NCBI GenBank assembly: GCA_039090855.1
Contig: CM077007.1
Coordinates: 13,131,515-13,195,514, forward strand
Origin: Macrothele yani
Lineage: Eukaryota; Arthropoda; Arachnida; Araneae; Macrothelidae
Length of the DNA: 64,000 nt
Reading direction: 5' to 3'
This document shows, piece by piece, positions 1 through 9,803 of this stretch (positions are counted from its first letter, which is position 1; each line of letters begins with the position of its first letter). The position numbers and the translations under genes were made by a program. The notes beneath the pieces are model-generated. The model was not told the DNA's origin. It was given only the letters and a program-made list of their open reading frames with translations, and did not search any database.

Positions 1-984
1 ATTGGTAACGCAAAATTAGAGATGAATTCTTCTTCTAATTCCCAGGTGTTTATTGGAATATTTTGACCCCAAAAGTGGAGTTTCATGAAATGCGCACTTA
101 TAATCCATTCTTAAGAGTACACAATAATATTCTGAAAACCTGAAGAATATGCAAACTGATTCAGAACACTACAAATTGTCCACGGAATTATATGTCGTAT
201 TTTGTCACACCATTCGATCATGCTCTCTAGCCTAGTGGTTATAGCGATCGCTTCTGTTGTCTGTAGTTAGGTTGTTGGTAAGGCATGAGTTTCGCATACG
301 TTCTTTAATGCAGGTTCTCACTCTTTCCTTCAGCAGTAATTCTGAATCATGGATGGTCTTCTCTTTCTAGCTTTCGATTCTTATGAGAGTCCTGAAACGA
401 ACAAACTGAATAGGTTACCTACACGGCGTAATTTAGTTGTGTCTCGTACGCGTGCAAGAAGTCTTCGAAATAGCTTTAATATTTAGATGAGGCATACAAT
501 AAATGGAAATCTCAATGAAGCCGTTCTTATTTTCGGAAACCAATATATGAAAAACAAGTAGGCTTCCGAAAGAGTAATTTTTTATGGTAAAAGATATTTT
601 ATTGTATTTAAACAGTTGTACATTAGAATAAATCGTTGTAGCTTTTGTTTTCCATGTTTTCACGCAAAGTACACGTCTTCAACAGATGCCTATCATACTA
701 CTATCTTATGTTAACTTCACTTTGATACATATTTTTCAATAGGCCTGATCTTTCATTCTAAAGAGACTTCTGCCATTGATGAACCAATTGCTGCGCCTTC
801 TGTTTATCTGTAAGCTCGTTAAACCATTTATGCTCACTGAAATCTTATCTTTCTTAAATGATTGTGTTTTAATCGTAGAAGGGTTCTCAAGCTGGATGTG
901 TTGTCGAGTTATTCCAAATGTTCTTGACTGATACTGATTGGTAGATCTACCCTTTTTCACAACATCTAATAAAAAATGTACCGC
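1..984. other. AT-rich stretch, no gene recognised
   Basis: No reading frame here resembles a known protein. Around 226-250 there is a tRNA-like A-box string (TAGCCTAGTGGTTA), but no matching B box follows at the right distance, so at most it is a decayed SINE head. Confidence 0.5.
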
Positions 985-1178
985 GAACTGTCTGTTGATT
1001 TATTCTTCCTTGTACTTTGCCATTAATTGTTCTTCAGTAGAACTCTACAGTTGATAAATTCTTCGAACAAACTGTCATTAATTTGTTCTTCCAGCAAACT
1101 TCACCGTTTATTTATTCTTCCATCGATTTCCGATTTTAATTTATTCTTCCGCGGAAGAAAGTCGTTAATTTTTGTTCC
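985..1178. repeat. 28-bp degenerate tandem repeat
   Basis: About seven units share the core GTTRATTTATTCTTCC. The cores begin near 993, 1021, 1050, 1076, 1106, 1133 and 1162, which gives a period of about 28 bp. The units differ by several substitutions, so the array is old. An open frame crosses it but has no protein-like character. Confidence 0.75.
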
Positions 1179-1683
1179 AATTAATTGTGTCGTTGATTTA
1201 AGTACCCGATTAGAATCCGGAAAATACGAGATGTGGTCATTTGTGGAGGACATTTCAAGCCAAACTCTTAGACAAATTGTCTAATTTTTTTTTATTTGGA
1301 GATATGGGTGCACATGTATCATTAATTAAGTTTCATTCGCCATTAATGTTAGAACACTGATTTCATCTTGGTAATACCGCCGTCTATGTTTCACACACAA
1401 CAGTGCAGGTAGTTCTCTCATAATTTTGACTGTTAGTGTAAGATTTCGAATTACTTTGAATGCTTCTCCATCCGTGACTGCTGTTTCCCCGGTTTTGTCT
1501 GTTTAGCTGATGTCCAATGTTGAATCTTTCAGCACATTTGAGATGGACTTTATTTTTTTTTGCCAGCCTTCACCTGCTCTGGACTGTTGTGTTACTATGA
1601 ACTTTGCTGTAATGCAATGCTTTTTTCCATCTATTTGCACTGTGATAAATGGATTTACATGGAAATTAAATATTGACTAATCA

Positions 1684-1933
1684 AGGTACAGGATACCATT
1701 TCAATATGAAACAGAAGGCAGCCTTTGAAACCAAAATAGCAAACAACAAAAATAAATAAGTATATAGCTTCAATGTTATCATGTCTCCCCCTCCCCTTTC
1801 CACCCGATTCAATGGAAACAGAATGCCTATTCCAGTTGATTAGGCTTCAAAGGCTATATAATTTTATGTTGTTGTTTGCTCATTTGGTTTCAAAGCCTGC
1901 TTTCTGTTCCATATTGAAATGGTATCCTGTGCT
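1684..1933. repeat. Foldback (hairpin) repeat, MITE-like
   Basis: The segment 1684-1768 is repeated as an imperfect reverse complement at 1850-1933. Both arms carry CAGGATACCATTTCAATATG and a stretch around AAACAACAA. The arms are about 85 bp long with an 80-bp pyrimidine-rich loop. No coding capacity and no clear flanking duplication were seen. A small non-autonomous foldback element is the likeliest reading. Confidence 0.7.
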
Positions 1934-2525
1934 TTCATTATGTATATGCATAGCTAAGAAAAATCAGAAATTAACTTCTGCAGCCTGGACAGTGTTGTGC
2001 TTATTGATGCTTATTTTTAATCTGAATTCTTTGAGTCATTTCCATGAGGCATAAATATCCAAAACAAAATCAAATACTAACTCATAAAACAAAATGACAG
2101 CCTAAACAATCACCAAATCACAACGTGATAAGCTACGGATCATAGTACGAATCAAGCGAGTATCAGCTTGCCTCCAACGACCCCCTGGCGAGTGTTAAAG
2201 GCAGAAAGTGTTGCCCTGTTTTTCGCAATTACGGAAGGAATTTACTTATCGGAGGGCTACGGTTCAGGCATCCGGGGAAGAGTCCGAATGGTTGCGCATC
2301 ATTCTAAGCGATTTGCTAGAATGTGCTTTATCTACACTTTAGAAAGCTGAATGTGGAGTGCATTGTTGTACATGTTTGCTATTTCGAGATTTTAGGGCTC
2401 AGAACGGCCATTATGAATTGTAATGAGGTTTTGTCAGAATGGCAGGTGCAAATAAAGTACTGCTTTGTGATTCAGCGTGGTGAATAATTTTGAAGTGCTC
2501 TTTTCACCAAGTGTGGTGAAATACC
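1934..2525. other. Unassigned region upstream of Helitron remnant
   Basis: A moderately GC-rich part (about 2160-2350) could belong to the same Helitron copy as the 3' end that follows, because non-autonomous Helitrons carry captured or decayed sequence. I cannot place a Helitron 5' end (TC at an A|T target), so it is left unassigned. Confidence 0.3.
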
Positions 2526-2844
2526 TTAAAATAAAACGGAAACCCATCGGACAAGTTCAGCCGAAAGTAAAATTACTTCGAGCGAGTGAGACAACCGAAT
2601 AACGCGATCGACGACTTGTGGACCAGCAGGAAAGAGCCAGTGTATCAAATGCGGCGGCAGAAACCTCAGAACAGCGTGAAAAAGGCCAGTGCCAACAGAG
2701 AAAAAGGGGTAAAAATGCAAACGATATCTCATAAAAGCTGAGCGTTGTTCATCATGGCTAGATTCTTTTTAAACTGCAATTTACATTGTCACTTAAAAAC
2801 AAACTTTTATGTCTATCCTGGGCAACGCCGGGTACCTCAGCTAG
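2526..2844 (+). mobile_element. Helitron remnant with 3' terminal hairpin and CTAG end
   Basis: Helitrons are rolling-circle DNA transposons encoding a Rep/helicase protein, and their 3' ends carry a short hairpin followed by CTRR. Here a GC-rich hairpin (CCTGG / CCGGG around GCAACG, 2817-2832) is followed 8 bases later by CTAG at 2841-2844 and then T, as expected. Upstream, one plus-strand frame (about 2582-2734) encodes a charged run rich in Arg, Glu, Gln and Ala, including DQQERAS, AAAETSEQRE and CQQRKR. This resembles the repetitive basic amino-terminal region of arthropod Helitron proteins. The frame has a stop, so the copy is dead. No helicase motif is present. Confidence 0.65.
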
Positions 2845-3617
2845 TAGTTAATACAACAAAGCGACTTCACATTCATGAGCATGAATCTCTGACCATATAA
2901 ATCCAAGATTTCCCAACACCATGTGAACCTATGGGAACATTTCCAAATGTGTTTTGATTTTTCCAAACGTAACTTGGAAATAAATTTTTTGGAACCACTG
3001 TGAAACAAAGGTCACAACACATGAAGAGCCCAGGAATATTACTTCAAGTGTAACACTGTCTATAAGAATGTAAAAATTTTATCCATGTCAACTTTCAAAT
3101 ATTTTCAGAATCTTTTCGTGAGTTTTGCTATTCAGAATACCCTGATTGAATATTAAAAACTAGCATGTTTGGAGCATGGAAAAGGGGAATCGGAACTCAG
3201 CAGAAATAAAAAAAAAAAAAAAATAACAGGAATAAAATAAATATGCGGCGTTGGAAATAGATTTGAAGGAGGAAAATTGTGAGGTGGAAAGAAGAAGGGG
3301 AAAGATGAAGTGCTATTGACCTCGGGAGCCGGCTATCTCTGGAGGGCTGCGTCGCCTTTTTTCCGAAAGAGGAACCGAAATGACAAGAACCATGACCAAG
3401 CCAGCATAAATTCAGGCTTAAACAGATGATGGTAGGTAGAATCGAGAGAGGAAGGAAAGCGCAAAGCCCGATAAACCTGGACAAGCCACAGACGACGCGA
3501 CGTAAGAACTTTCATGGAACGCAGGGGTAGAAATAATCTTGTTTAGCGGCCAAGCTCGGTGTTTTCAAAACTTAAAATGCTCCTGTAAACCTACACTTTT
3601 CCCGAAACAATACGACT
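2845..3617. other. Unassigned AT-rich stretch
   Basis: It contains a 15-bp A run near 3208 and purine-rich sequence. No element or gene was recognised. The open frames here lack any familiar motif. Confidence 0.4.
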
Positions 3618-4417
3618 TGAATTTTATTTGGTATTTGTGAGCTGCATCATACAAAGAAGCTCTTTTGGAATAGTTAAACAGAAATTCCCTAATGCTTTGT
3701 ATGATTTCATGGACGTGAAAACTGGTTCATTCCGGTACTCCTCGTGTGTATAACCAATAGAGGAAGCAGCGGAGAGTCTTAAATATTTTACTCTCGAGCA
3801 AATGTTAGGGATATTTTCTCCTAAAATTTGGAACAGAAACCGAAAGTTTCTTTGTTTTTCCTTGAAACGTTTTCTCTTGTTAACTGCAGACAGAAAAGGT
3901 GTTCGAACAGGCCGTCGGCTGTCATATCCCATCCGATGCACTGTACGGTGAACAGTGCGTGCAAAGATCATTTGAGGGGATACTTGATTAAAATGGTCTA
4001 TACTTCGCTGCACTGTTGCCCTTGTGTTGTCTGTTACTAGTCTGGACACTTTCCGTTCTGCCCGAGTAGTCACTATTCGATGACGACCACACGTTGCACG
4101 TAGAGACCCAGATTTTAGGCTGACAGTCCAGTCTTTAAACACTTTTTAACAATAGCTGCTCTGGAACATTTCACGAATGCGACGGTTTCGGTGATACTCG
4201 CTCCATGTCTCACAGCTCCTACAATCATCCCACGTTGAAAGTCCGTCAAATCGCATTTTCTACCCATCTCGTCACTCAAAAATAATTTCTACTACTGTCG
4301 CAAGCACTAAGCTTTCCCTTTTTATACTAGCCTCGCCCTCTGGAGACAACAGCGTGCAGCCATAGCTCATTTGCTCAAAACTGTCAGGTGGTCATAATAA
4401 AGTGACCACTCAGTGTA
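3618..4417 (-). pseudogene. Tc1-like transposase fragment (HTH half) with 5' terminal inverted repeat
   Basis: Tc1 transposases cut and paste their element at TA targets through a DDE catalytic domain. This copy starts at its outer end at 4417 with an inverted repeat reading CACTGAGTGGTCACTTTATT on the minus strand. The start codon is at 4267-4265. The first ~43 codons (opening MGRKCDLTDFQRGMIVGAV) form the paired-like helix-turn-helix seen at the amino terminus of Tc1 proteins. A frameshift near 4140 moves the reading to a second frame containing NTRATVQRSIDHF and RRPVRTPFLSAVNKRKRF, the linker that precedes the first catalytic Asp. The copy ends before the catalytic domain, so it is a 3'-truncated pseudogene. 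The same terminal repeat occurs at 6589-6622. Confidence 0.85.
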
Positions 4418-4730
4418 TAAGGATATGCCAAGCTCTTATAAACAACCCATAGCATGATAGATAGCTAATGATCAACAGAAGACAGACGAAACAAATTAGA
4501 CAATATGAGAGAACCTCTTGAAAGAATTTAAGATTTGAGAAGTAAATTCTTCTGAGTGGCATGTTCTTGTAGTTTAGTGAATACACGCTCATATACAATG
4601 GTACGTAGATCAGGAACATGTACACGAATGCACTCGTCAAAAAAAAAAAAAATATGCACTGATATGCCAGTTTATTAAGCACACCTGCCCCGGTCTCAAA
4701 CTACGAAGCATCAAGTTAGGGACGGTCGTG
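4418..4730. other. Short unassigned spacer
   Basis: This is AT-rich sequence with a 13-bp A run near 4640. Nothing was recognised. Confidence 0.4.
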
Positions 4731-4734
4731 GGTT

Positions 4735-5050
4735 CATAATAGATTTATGTGTGAAGGCAGTTGTCAGGGATTTGCTCAGTGTAACGTCTAGATAAGGTAA
4801 GAAACTAATGTTTTCAAACTTCATAGTGAAATTGATAGCAGTGTGTATATTATTAAATTTATTGAGGAAAAGTGGAAGAGTGTCCTTTCCGTGAGACCAT
4901 ATGAAAAATACGTCGTCCGCATAGGCTAGCGTAGCCAGGTGGTAGATCTTGAGGTGAGGTTAGTGAATGAATGTTCCTCAATTTGGAGAAGTACTGCTTC
5001 CGCGAGGATATCTGAAAGCAAGGATCCCATAGCAACGCCATTTATTTTTC
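4735..5050 (-). pseudogene. Penelope-like element reverse transcriptase fragment
   Basis: Penelope-like elements (PLEs) are retroelements with a reverse transcriptase related to telomerase and often a GIY-YIG endonuclease. Reading the minus strand from 5042, one frame gives NGVAMGSLLSDILAEAVLLQ, the palm segment upstream of the active site. After a one-base frameshift near 4923 the next frame gives YADDVFFIWSHGKDTLPLFL. YADD is the catalytic double-aspartate motif, and the VFFIWSHG context is typical of PLEs rather than LINEs or retroviruses. A following segment (FENISFLPYLDVTLSKS) fits the family. Only about 100 codons remain. Both ends are truncated. Confidence 0.85.
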
Positions 5051-5270
5051 TTCCTTCCAATATATCCCGCACCTAATCAGCATGACGCCTCGTGTCTTTG
5101 AATGAATGAATGAATAATTAATTACATTCGCATCGATTCTCTTGTTGTCTAGTAAAGTCACCGAGTTCAAACTCTTGAAGTGTTCGGTTTGCTGTCTACC
5201 TGCTTTGAAAACGCCATCTGGTTGATATGCGAAATCTTGGAAACTGATTTCTGCTTTAAGCAAATAAATT
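5051..5270 (+). repeat. PLE 3'-region copy in inverted orientation
   Basis: This segment matches 13950-14140, the sequence just downstream of the PLE coding end at 13.3-13.9 kb. Shared strings include TTGTTGTCTAGT-AAGTCACC and CCATCTGGTTGAT. It is on the plus strand while the adjoining reverse transcriptase fragment is on the minus strand, so two PLE pieces meet head to tail in opposite directions. PLEs are known for such inverted partial copies. Confidence 0.7.
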
Positions 5271-5738
5271 AGAATAACTCGTACAGTTTTATTATTTTAA
5301 GTATAATTGGTGTGCAGTTCCTCGTTATTAATTAAGTGTTTAAATATACTCCTTTTTTGGGGCGATAATCACACCACGATAGCAATAGCAGGTTAACCAC
5401 AGTGTCAGCGATAATGAATGTCTGGCAGTCAAGGAAATTGGAGAACATTCAGGTCAACGGTTTGCATTTCTTCTGAATATGAGCGATGAATGGCTCTCTA
5501 GCATTCCGAATGCATCTAAGTTCAACGGAGAACGCGTACAAAAATATCTGCTAACAGGGCGAAGAGTGCCACTTTTCTCATCAAGTGGTTTCTACTTGAC
5601 GGTGTTTTCATTATGAAGAAGTGTTCCGGCTTCGGTTCGTAAGAGTCAAGGACCGAAAATAGGATAGTCCTAAAGATATGAGCAAGTGTATGAAGACCGG
5701 TGTCGGGAAAAATCACCATTTTCCGTTTTGCTGTCTCC
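5271..5738. other. Unassigned stretch left of palindromic insertion
   Basis: A minus-strand open frame (5740-5522) is present but has no recognisable motif. It and the frame at 6212-6027 lie on either side of the palindrome and might be one disrupted frame. I do not claim a gene. Confidence 0.3.
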
Positions 5739-6044
5739 ATTTATAGGCAGTGTGAAAATACTCCAAATACGTGGCGTCAATAAATAAATAAATACATAGC
5801 TCTTTCCACGTTTCAGAAACACATAGCAACAGAAAAATTGTTTTCAGCCGCCGCCGTGGAAATGAATCACGGAACTCTCGATTCTAGCCGAGCGCGTTAA
5901 CTTTTTTGAAAAGTTAACGTGCTCGGCTAGATTCGAGAGTTCCGTGTTTCATTTCTACGGCGGCGGCTGAAAACAATTTTTCTGTTGCTATGTGTTTCTG
6001 GAACGTGGAAAGAGCGAGGTTTTTATTTATTTATAGGCAGTGTG
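5739..6044. mobile_element. Palindromic insertion with 16-bp target-site duplication
   Basis: The sequence ATTTATAGGCAGTGTG is found at 5739-5754 and again at 6029-6044, an exact 16-bp direct repeat. Between the copies lies a hairpin, 5799-6015. Its 107-bp arms differ at about five positions and it has a 3-base loop (TTG, 5906-5908). Outside the arms are A/T tetranucleotide tracts, (AATA)n on the left and its complement on the right. A long duplication and a simple-repeat tail are typical of target-primed (LINE-type) insertion. Near-identical arms are typical of foldback DNA transposons or of a copied inverted transcript. There is no coding capacity. Confidence 0.75.
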
Positions 6045-6228
6045 CTGTGTCCTTGTAGTACACCCAAAATGCGTTATGATTTGGGCATGTATGGCAGCAT
6101 ATAATATTGTCCTCTTTCTTGTAATCGACTGCACGCTGAAGGCAAGGAAATAGAATGACACTATCCTGCAGCCAAAATCGATACCTTCCATTGGGGATCT
6201 CTTCCCCAACAATGTACCATAACGTTTT
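6045..6228. other. Unassigned sequence with minus-strand open frame
   Basis: A 61-codon minus-strand frame (6212-6027) reads into the target duplication of the palindrome. No family was recognised. Confidence 0.25.
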
Positions 6229-6621
6229 CAGCAGGATTCAGCTCCGTGCCACATAGCACAAATATGCAAACAGTGGTTCACAGAAAAGGACATTCCGTTG
6301 TTAACCTGGCCAGGAAACAGCTCTGATATAAATCCGGTAGAAAATTTGTGTCACTATTTGAAACACCTCGTACGAATGAGGCACCCATCAAATCAAAGCA
6401 ATTAAATGAACCTATAACTGCCTCCTGGAACCACGTAATAGCGAAGGTAGTGCTTCAAACACTTGTACTGATTGTACATTACAATACAAAGTATCTGATA
6501 TTGTTTTATCGGATTGTAGTGTAGATTTATCATGATTGCAGTACGTGCCTTCTTAATCGTTATGCCAATGTCGTTACGCTACTTTGCGCAGGTGTGGTCG
6601 TAATACAGTGAGCACTCAGTA
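6229..6621 (+). pseudogene. Tc1-like transposase carboxy-terminal fragment with 3' terminal repeat
   Basis: The fragment begins at the second catalytic Asp (QQDSAPCH at 6229) and continues through the Glu motif (SSDINPVENL), with 34 residues between them, so it is DD34E. Reading continues in shifted frames to about 6478. The terminal repeat at 6589-6621 (CAGGTGTGGTCGTAATACAG) matches the family of the Tc1 fragment at 3618-4417. Everything upstream of the second Asp is missing, so the copy cannot be active. The two fragments have different orientation relative to their ends and so come from separate copies. Confidence 0.85.
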
Positions 6622-6740
6622 TCATTCTCTTGCAACACTCGCACGCTCCTTCAGCCAGAAAATCACAGAGCTAAGTGAAGAAAATACAAAAGAATTGGCA
6701 CAGAATAACATGAAAATATACCAATGAGCCATTACATTAT
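6622..6740. other. Short spacer between Tc1 fragments
   Basis: Nothing was recognised apart from a TGACGTCA octamer that begins at 6740. Confidence 0.4.
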
Positions 6741-7322
6741 GACGTCATACCTAATAAGCTGTAGTATCCCCTTTAGCCCGCAAAACAGCGGCCACTCGGC
6801 GAGGCATAGTTTGGATGAGGTGACAATAGATACTTTGGGGTTTCTGATACCATAATGTCAACAGCAGGTCCTCCAGTTCCCGTACATTTTGGGGTGGTGG
6901 TGATTTAGCGCCAACCTGCTTTTCCAAGTCGAACCACAAATGTTCGATTGGTTTCATGTAAGGTGAATTTAGAGGCCAGGGCATTAACAGAAAATTTCCA
7001 GTACGTTCCTCGAACCACTCCTTGACGATCATGGCAGTGTGGCATGGCGCATTATCCTGTTGGTAATGGCCATCGCCAGCAGGGAACACAATTGCCATGA
7101 ATGGGTGAACTTGGTCTGCAACGATGGTAAGATACCTGACAACTGTCAGTGATTGTGTTATTGGCATAATGGGGCCTAAAGTGTCCCAAGAAAACATTCC
7201 CCACAGCATAACACCGCCTCCGTCGGCCTGTTTCCGCCCAACAGTGCATCCAGGTGCCATAGCCTCCGTTGGTAATCGGCGTATCCGCGCTTGGCCGTCT
7301 ACGTGATGCAACATCACTCCCC
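6741..7322 (-). pseudogene. Tc1-like transposase, 5'-truncated, DD36E spacing
   Basis: An uninterrupted minus-strand frame from 7317 to the stop at 6751 encodes most of a Tc1 catalytic domain: HHVDGQARIRR and GGGVMLWGMFSWD, then the second Asp in YQQDNAPCHTA and the Glu in YMKPIEHLWFDL. It ends in the customary MPRRVAAVL...TTAY. There are 36 residues between the second Asp and the Glu, as in the DD36E group. The first catalytic Asp and the whole helix-turn-helix region lie upstream of 7320 and are missing, so this is a dead copy even though its frame is open. Pro-Asp in the canonical Glu motif is replaced by Pro-Tyr. Confidence 0.85.
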
Positions 7323-8413
7323 CAGCTAACTTAACCCAATGCCATCATTTTCAAAGATGGAACAACGCAGCACTCGAAATTAAGTGGGAGGGATCAAAAA
7401 CCACCCAACAAATGAACAACATAGAATACTATGACGTCAAGACACGGACAATGTATAACTTTGAAAACTTTGTAATGTGCATGTCTAAAATGTAGTCTTT
7501 CACCTGATGATGCAAGCGCCGCCCTTGTTAAAGATCTTGTGTTTTCGTACTTAAACTTGTAAATATTTTATGTATTAAAGATTTTAATTATCGTGCTTAA
7601 GGCAGCTTGTTGTACTCGACTTTTAGCACCAAATGATGGAGATACAAGTATTTATCGCCCTTGAAGTTGCAGTGGACGTTAAACCCCGAAACAAGACAAA
7701 TTGTGAAAGGAATTTTGTGTTTCGAATTCCAAAATTAGTACCGTAAGATTAAAATTTTATACTCTTGTTTGCAGCACTTGTGGACTTTTGAAACGTGTTT
7801 TGTCAAGAACATAATTGAAGCTGCTTTTAATAACAAAAAATGAGAGTAATAAAGAGAAAAATTAAATAAATGAAATAGCATAAAATAATGACGTGTTTCG
7901 TCTCCGAAAGACCCATGGCAGTTGTATTTTTCCGCTGCTGTCACCAGCGAGAGCATAGGTGACATTGTTTATGTATACGGTCACTATGGAAACCATGCAG
8001 TCCATTGACTGAGAACATGGAGAACTTTTTCTTCATTATTATTACGTCCTTCTTCCCCCCGGCATTTCAGCCCCATAAATTATTCATTTCTATTCATTTC
8101 AGTTTCCGCATCTCTAGTTTATACGCATCTTCTCCGCAGTATCTCAGGATGTTTGATGTGGTACCTAATGGAGATGGCGACGCAGATTGTGGCAGGTGAA
8201 CAGGTTGAGCAAAAAGAAATCATAGGAAAGCTACGTAGAAAGGAGAAGCTCTCGATTTTAAAATGGTAATTTTGAAACAAAAGGTCATGGGTTCACAAAC
8301 TCCTTGGATTGTCAAACAGCGTTTACCAATTTAAAAACCGTGTCAAAAGATCAGCAATACGTGAAACAAATGCATATCTTTTAAAACTCTTTTGCATGTT
8401 TTATCAGTTTTTG
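7323..8413. other. Unassigned AT-rich stretch
   Basis: No gene or element was recognised. A TGACGTCA octamer is at 7432-7439. Around 7665-7695 the text GTTAAACCCC recalls the tail of the SINE family below, but the rest does not align. Confidence 0.4.
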
Positions 8414-9495
8414 CTACCTAATCTTTATTCTTCTTGAAAATCTCATATATTTGATACCTTTTGTGAACACCAAATAATAGTTCGCGTATTCCCGCGGAGA
8501 AGAATGTTTTGGGTTGTTCCTGCAGCCATAAATGTACCGCTTCCTGTATTAGGACATCGCCTTCAAAACGGCGGCCTCGGAAAGCGTCTTCCAGAGGTCC
8601 GGAGACATGAAAGTCACACGGTGCCAGATCGGGGTTGTAAGCAGGATGTGTTAACACCTAAAACTTCAACGCGGTAATTGTGTGTTGAGTTGCCAATGCC
8701 GTATATGGACGAGCGTTGTCGTGCAGCAACAGCACTTTTTCTGGATAATATTCCACGTCGTTTTGCGCGAATTGCTGGTTTCAATTTGTCTTTCAGCAAA
8801 TCACAATATGACCGACTGTCAATTGAGTCACCCTGTGCTTGATAGTGTTAAACGATGGGCCCTTTCATGTCGAAAAATGGAATCAGCTTTAATTTTTGTG
8901 CCGAAGGGACAACTTTGAACTTCTTTTTGCATGGGGACCTCGGATGTTTCCACTCCATGCTTTGCCTCTTGCTTTCGGGGTCGTAATGAGGGACCCATGT
9001 TTCGTCTCCAGTGACATTCCTCTCCGGAGTACTGGGATCTGACTCATACCGCTGCAAAAGATTTCTGTCAATTTCCAGGCGCTGCTGCTTGGCGCATTAG
9101 ACAACTGCCGTGGCAAACATCTGACCCACACTTTTATGATATCCGAGATCATAATGCACTATTTAGAAGGCAGAACCATAGATAATGTTTACCTTTTGGG
9201 CGATCTCACACAGAGTAACGCGGCGATCTACTTTAATGAGCTCATACTGTATATGCAATGCAGATGGTCCTTTGTGCGAGAGGTCGACGGATAGCCCAAG
9301 CGAGCTTTATCAAACACATTCGTTCTATAGGCTTGGAACTTTTCTATCCACTTGTATACATGCCTCTAGCTCATACACTTGTCCTCTCCATACTGCACAA
9401 GCATCCTACGATGAATTTCATCAGGTTATACACCCTCAGCTCCCAAAGATCTCACTACACTTTGCCACTCGACGATGGAGCATTCCGACAAACAA
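8414..9495 (-). pseudogene. mariner transposase pseudogene (DD34D)
   Basis: Mariner transposases move by cut and paste at TA sites. On the minus strand the helix-turn-helix region is recognisable from about 9495 (SVVRSLGAEGV, EIHRRMLVQYGEDK, RHVYKWIEKF), followed by LIKVDRRVTLCEIAQKV. The catalytic domain follows: GDETW with the first Asp near 9010, HYDPESKRQSMEWKHP, then HDNARPYTA with the second Asp, and THPAYNPDLAPCDFHV with the third Asp. There are 34 positions between the second and third Asp. The last part (QEAVHLWLQEQPKTFFSAGI) is as in SETMAR-type mariners. At least three frameshifts and several stops break it. No inverted repeat is clear. It covers nearly the full family length. Confidence 0.9.
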
Positions 9496-9732
9496 GCGGC
9501 CATGATTACGCCCTTACAACTGCTGAGTAATTGCGGTTAGGAGATTATCGACTGCATCCGCTACGTGTCAAAGTCACCTGCCCTCCCCAAATAGCAATCT
9601 GCCGCAGCTCTCCTTGCCTACGTAAAGAGAGTATTGACCTTACTTTTGATTCACCCTCGTAATAGCACTTAGACAGAAATTTTGCAAAAGTCCAGCATGC
9701 TGAATAAGTCAGCCCTTACGTGAGAGAATCCG
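9496..9732. other. Short unassigned spacer
   Basis: No element or gene was recognised. Confidence 0.4.
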
Positions 9733-9803
9733 TTTTCGCCGGTGTTGGGAACCGAGCCCAGGTCCTTTGGGTTGAAGGCGCGCGTCTTAACCACTGAGCC
9801 AGA
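9733..9803 (-). repeat. tRNA-like SINE head remnant
   Basis: The minus strand reads TGGCTCAGTGGTTAAGAC, a good pol III A box in tRNA context, and about 35 bases later GGCTCGGTTCCC, a weak B box. Acceptor-stem pairing is not convincing, so this is more likely a decayed tRNA-derived SINE or pseudo-tRNA than a functional tRNA. Confidence 0.5.

Noticed and set aside
226..320. SINE or tRNA head near the window start
   Set aside because: A-box-like text only; no B box or closing stem.
2168..2350. 60-codon plus-strand frame as a gene
   Set aside because: More likely part of the Helitron copy that ends at 2844; no known motif.
3618..6621. One Tc1 element running from 3618 to 6621
   Set aside because: The two fragments share a terminal repeat family but their orientation and end types are not compatible with one copy, and PLE and palindrome sequences lie between.
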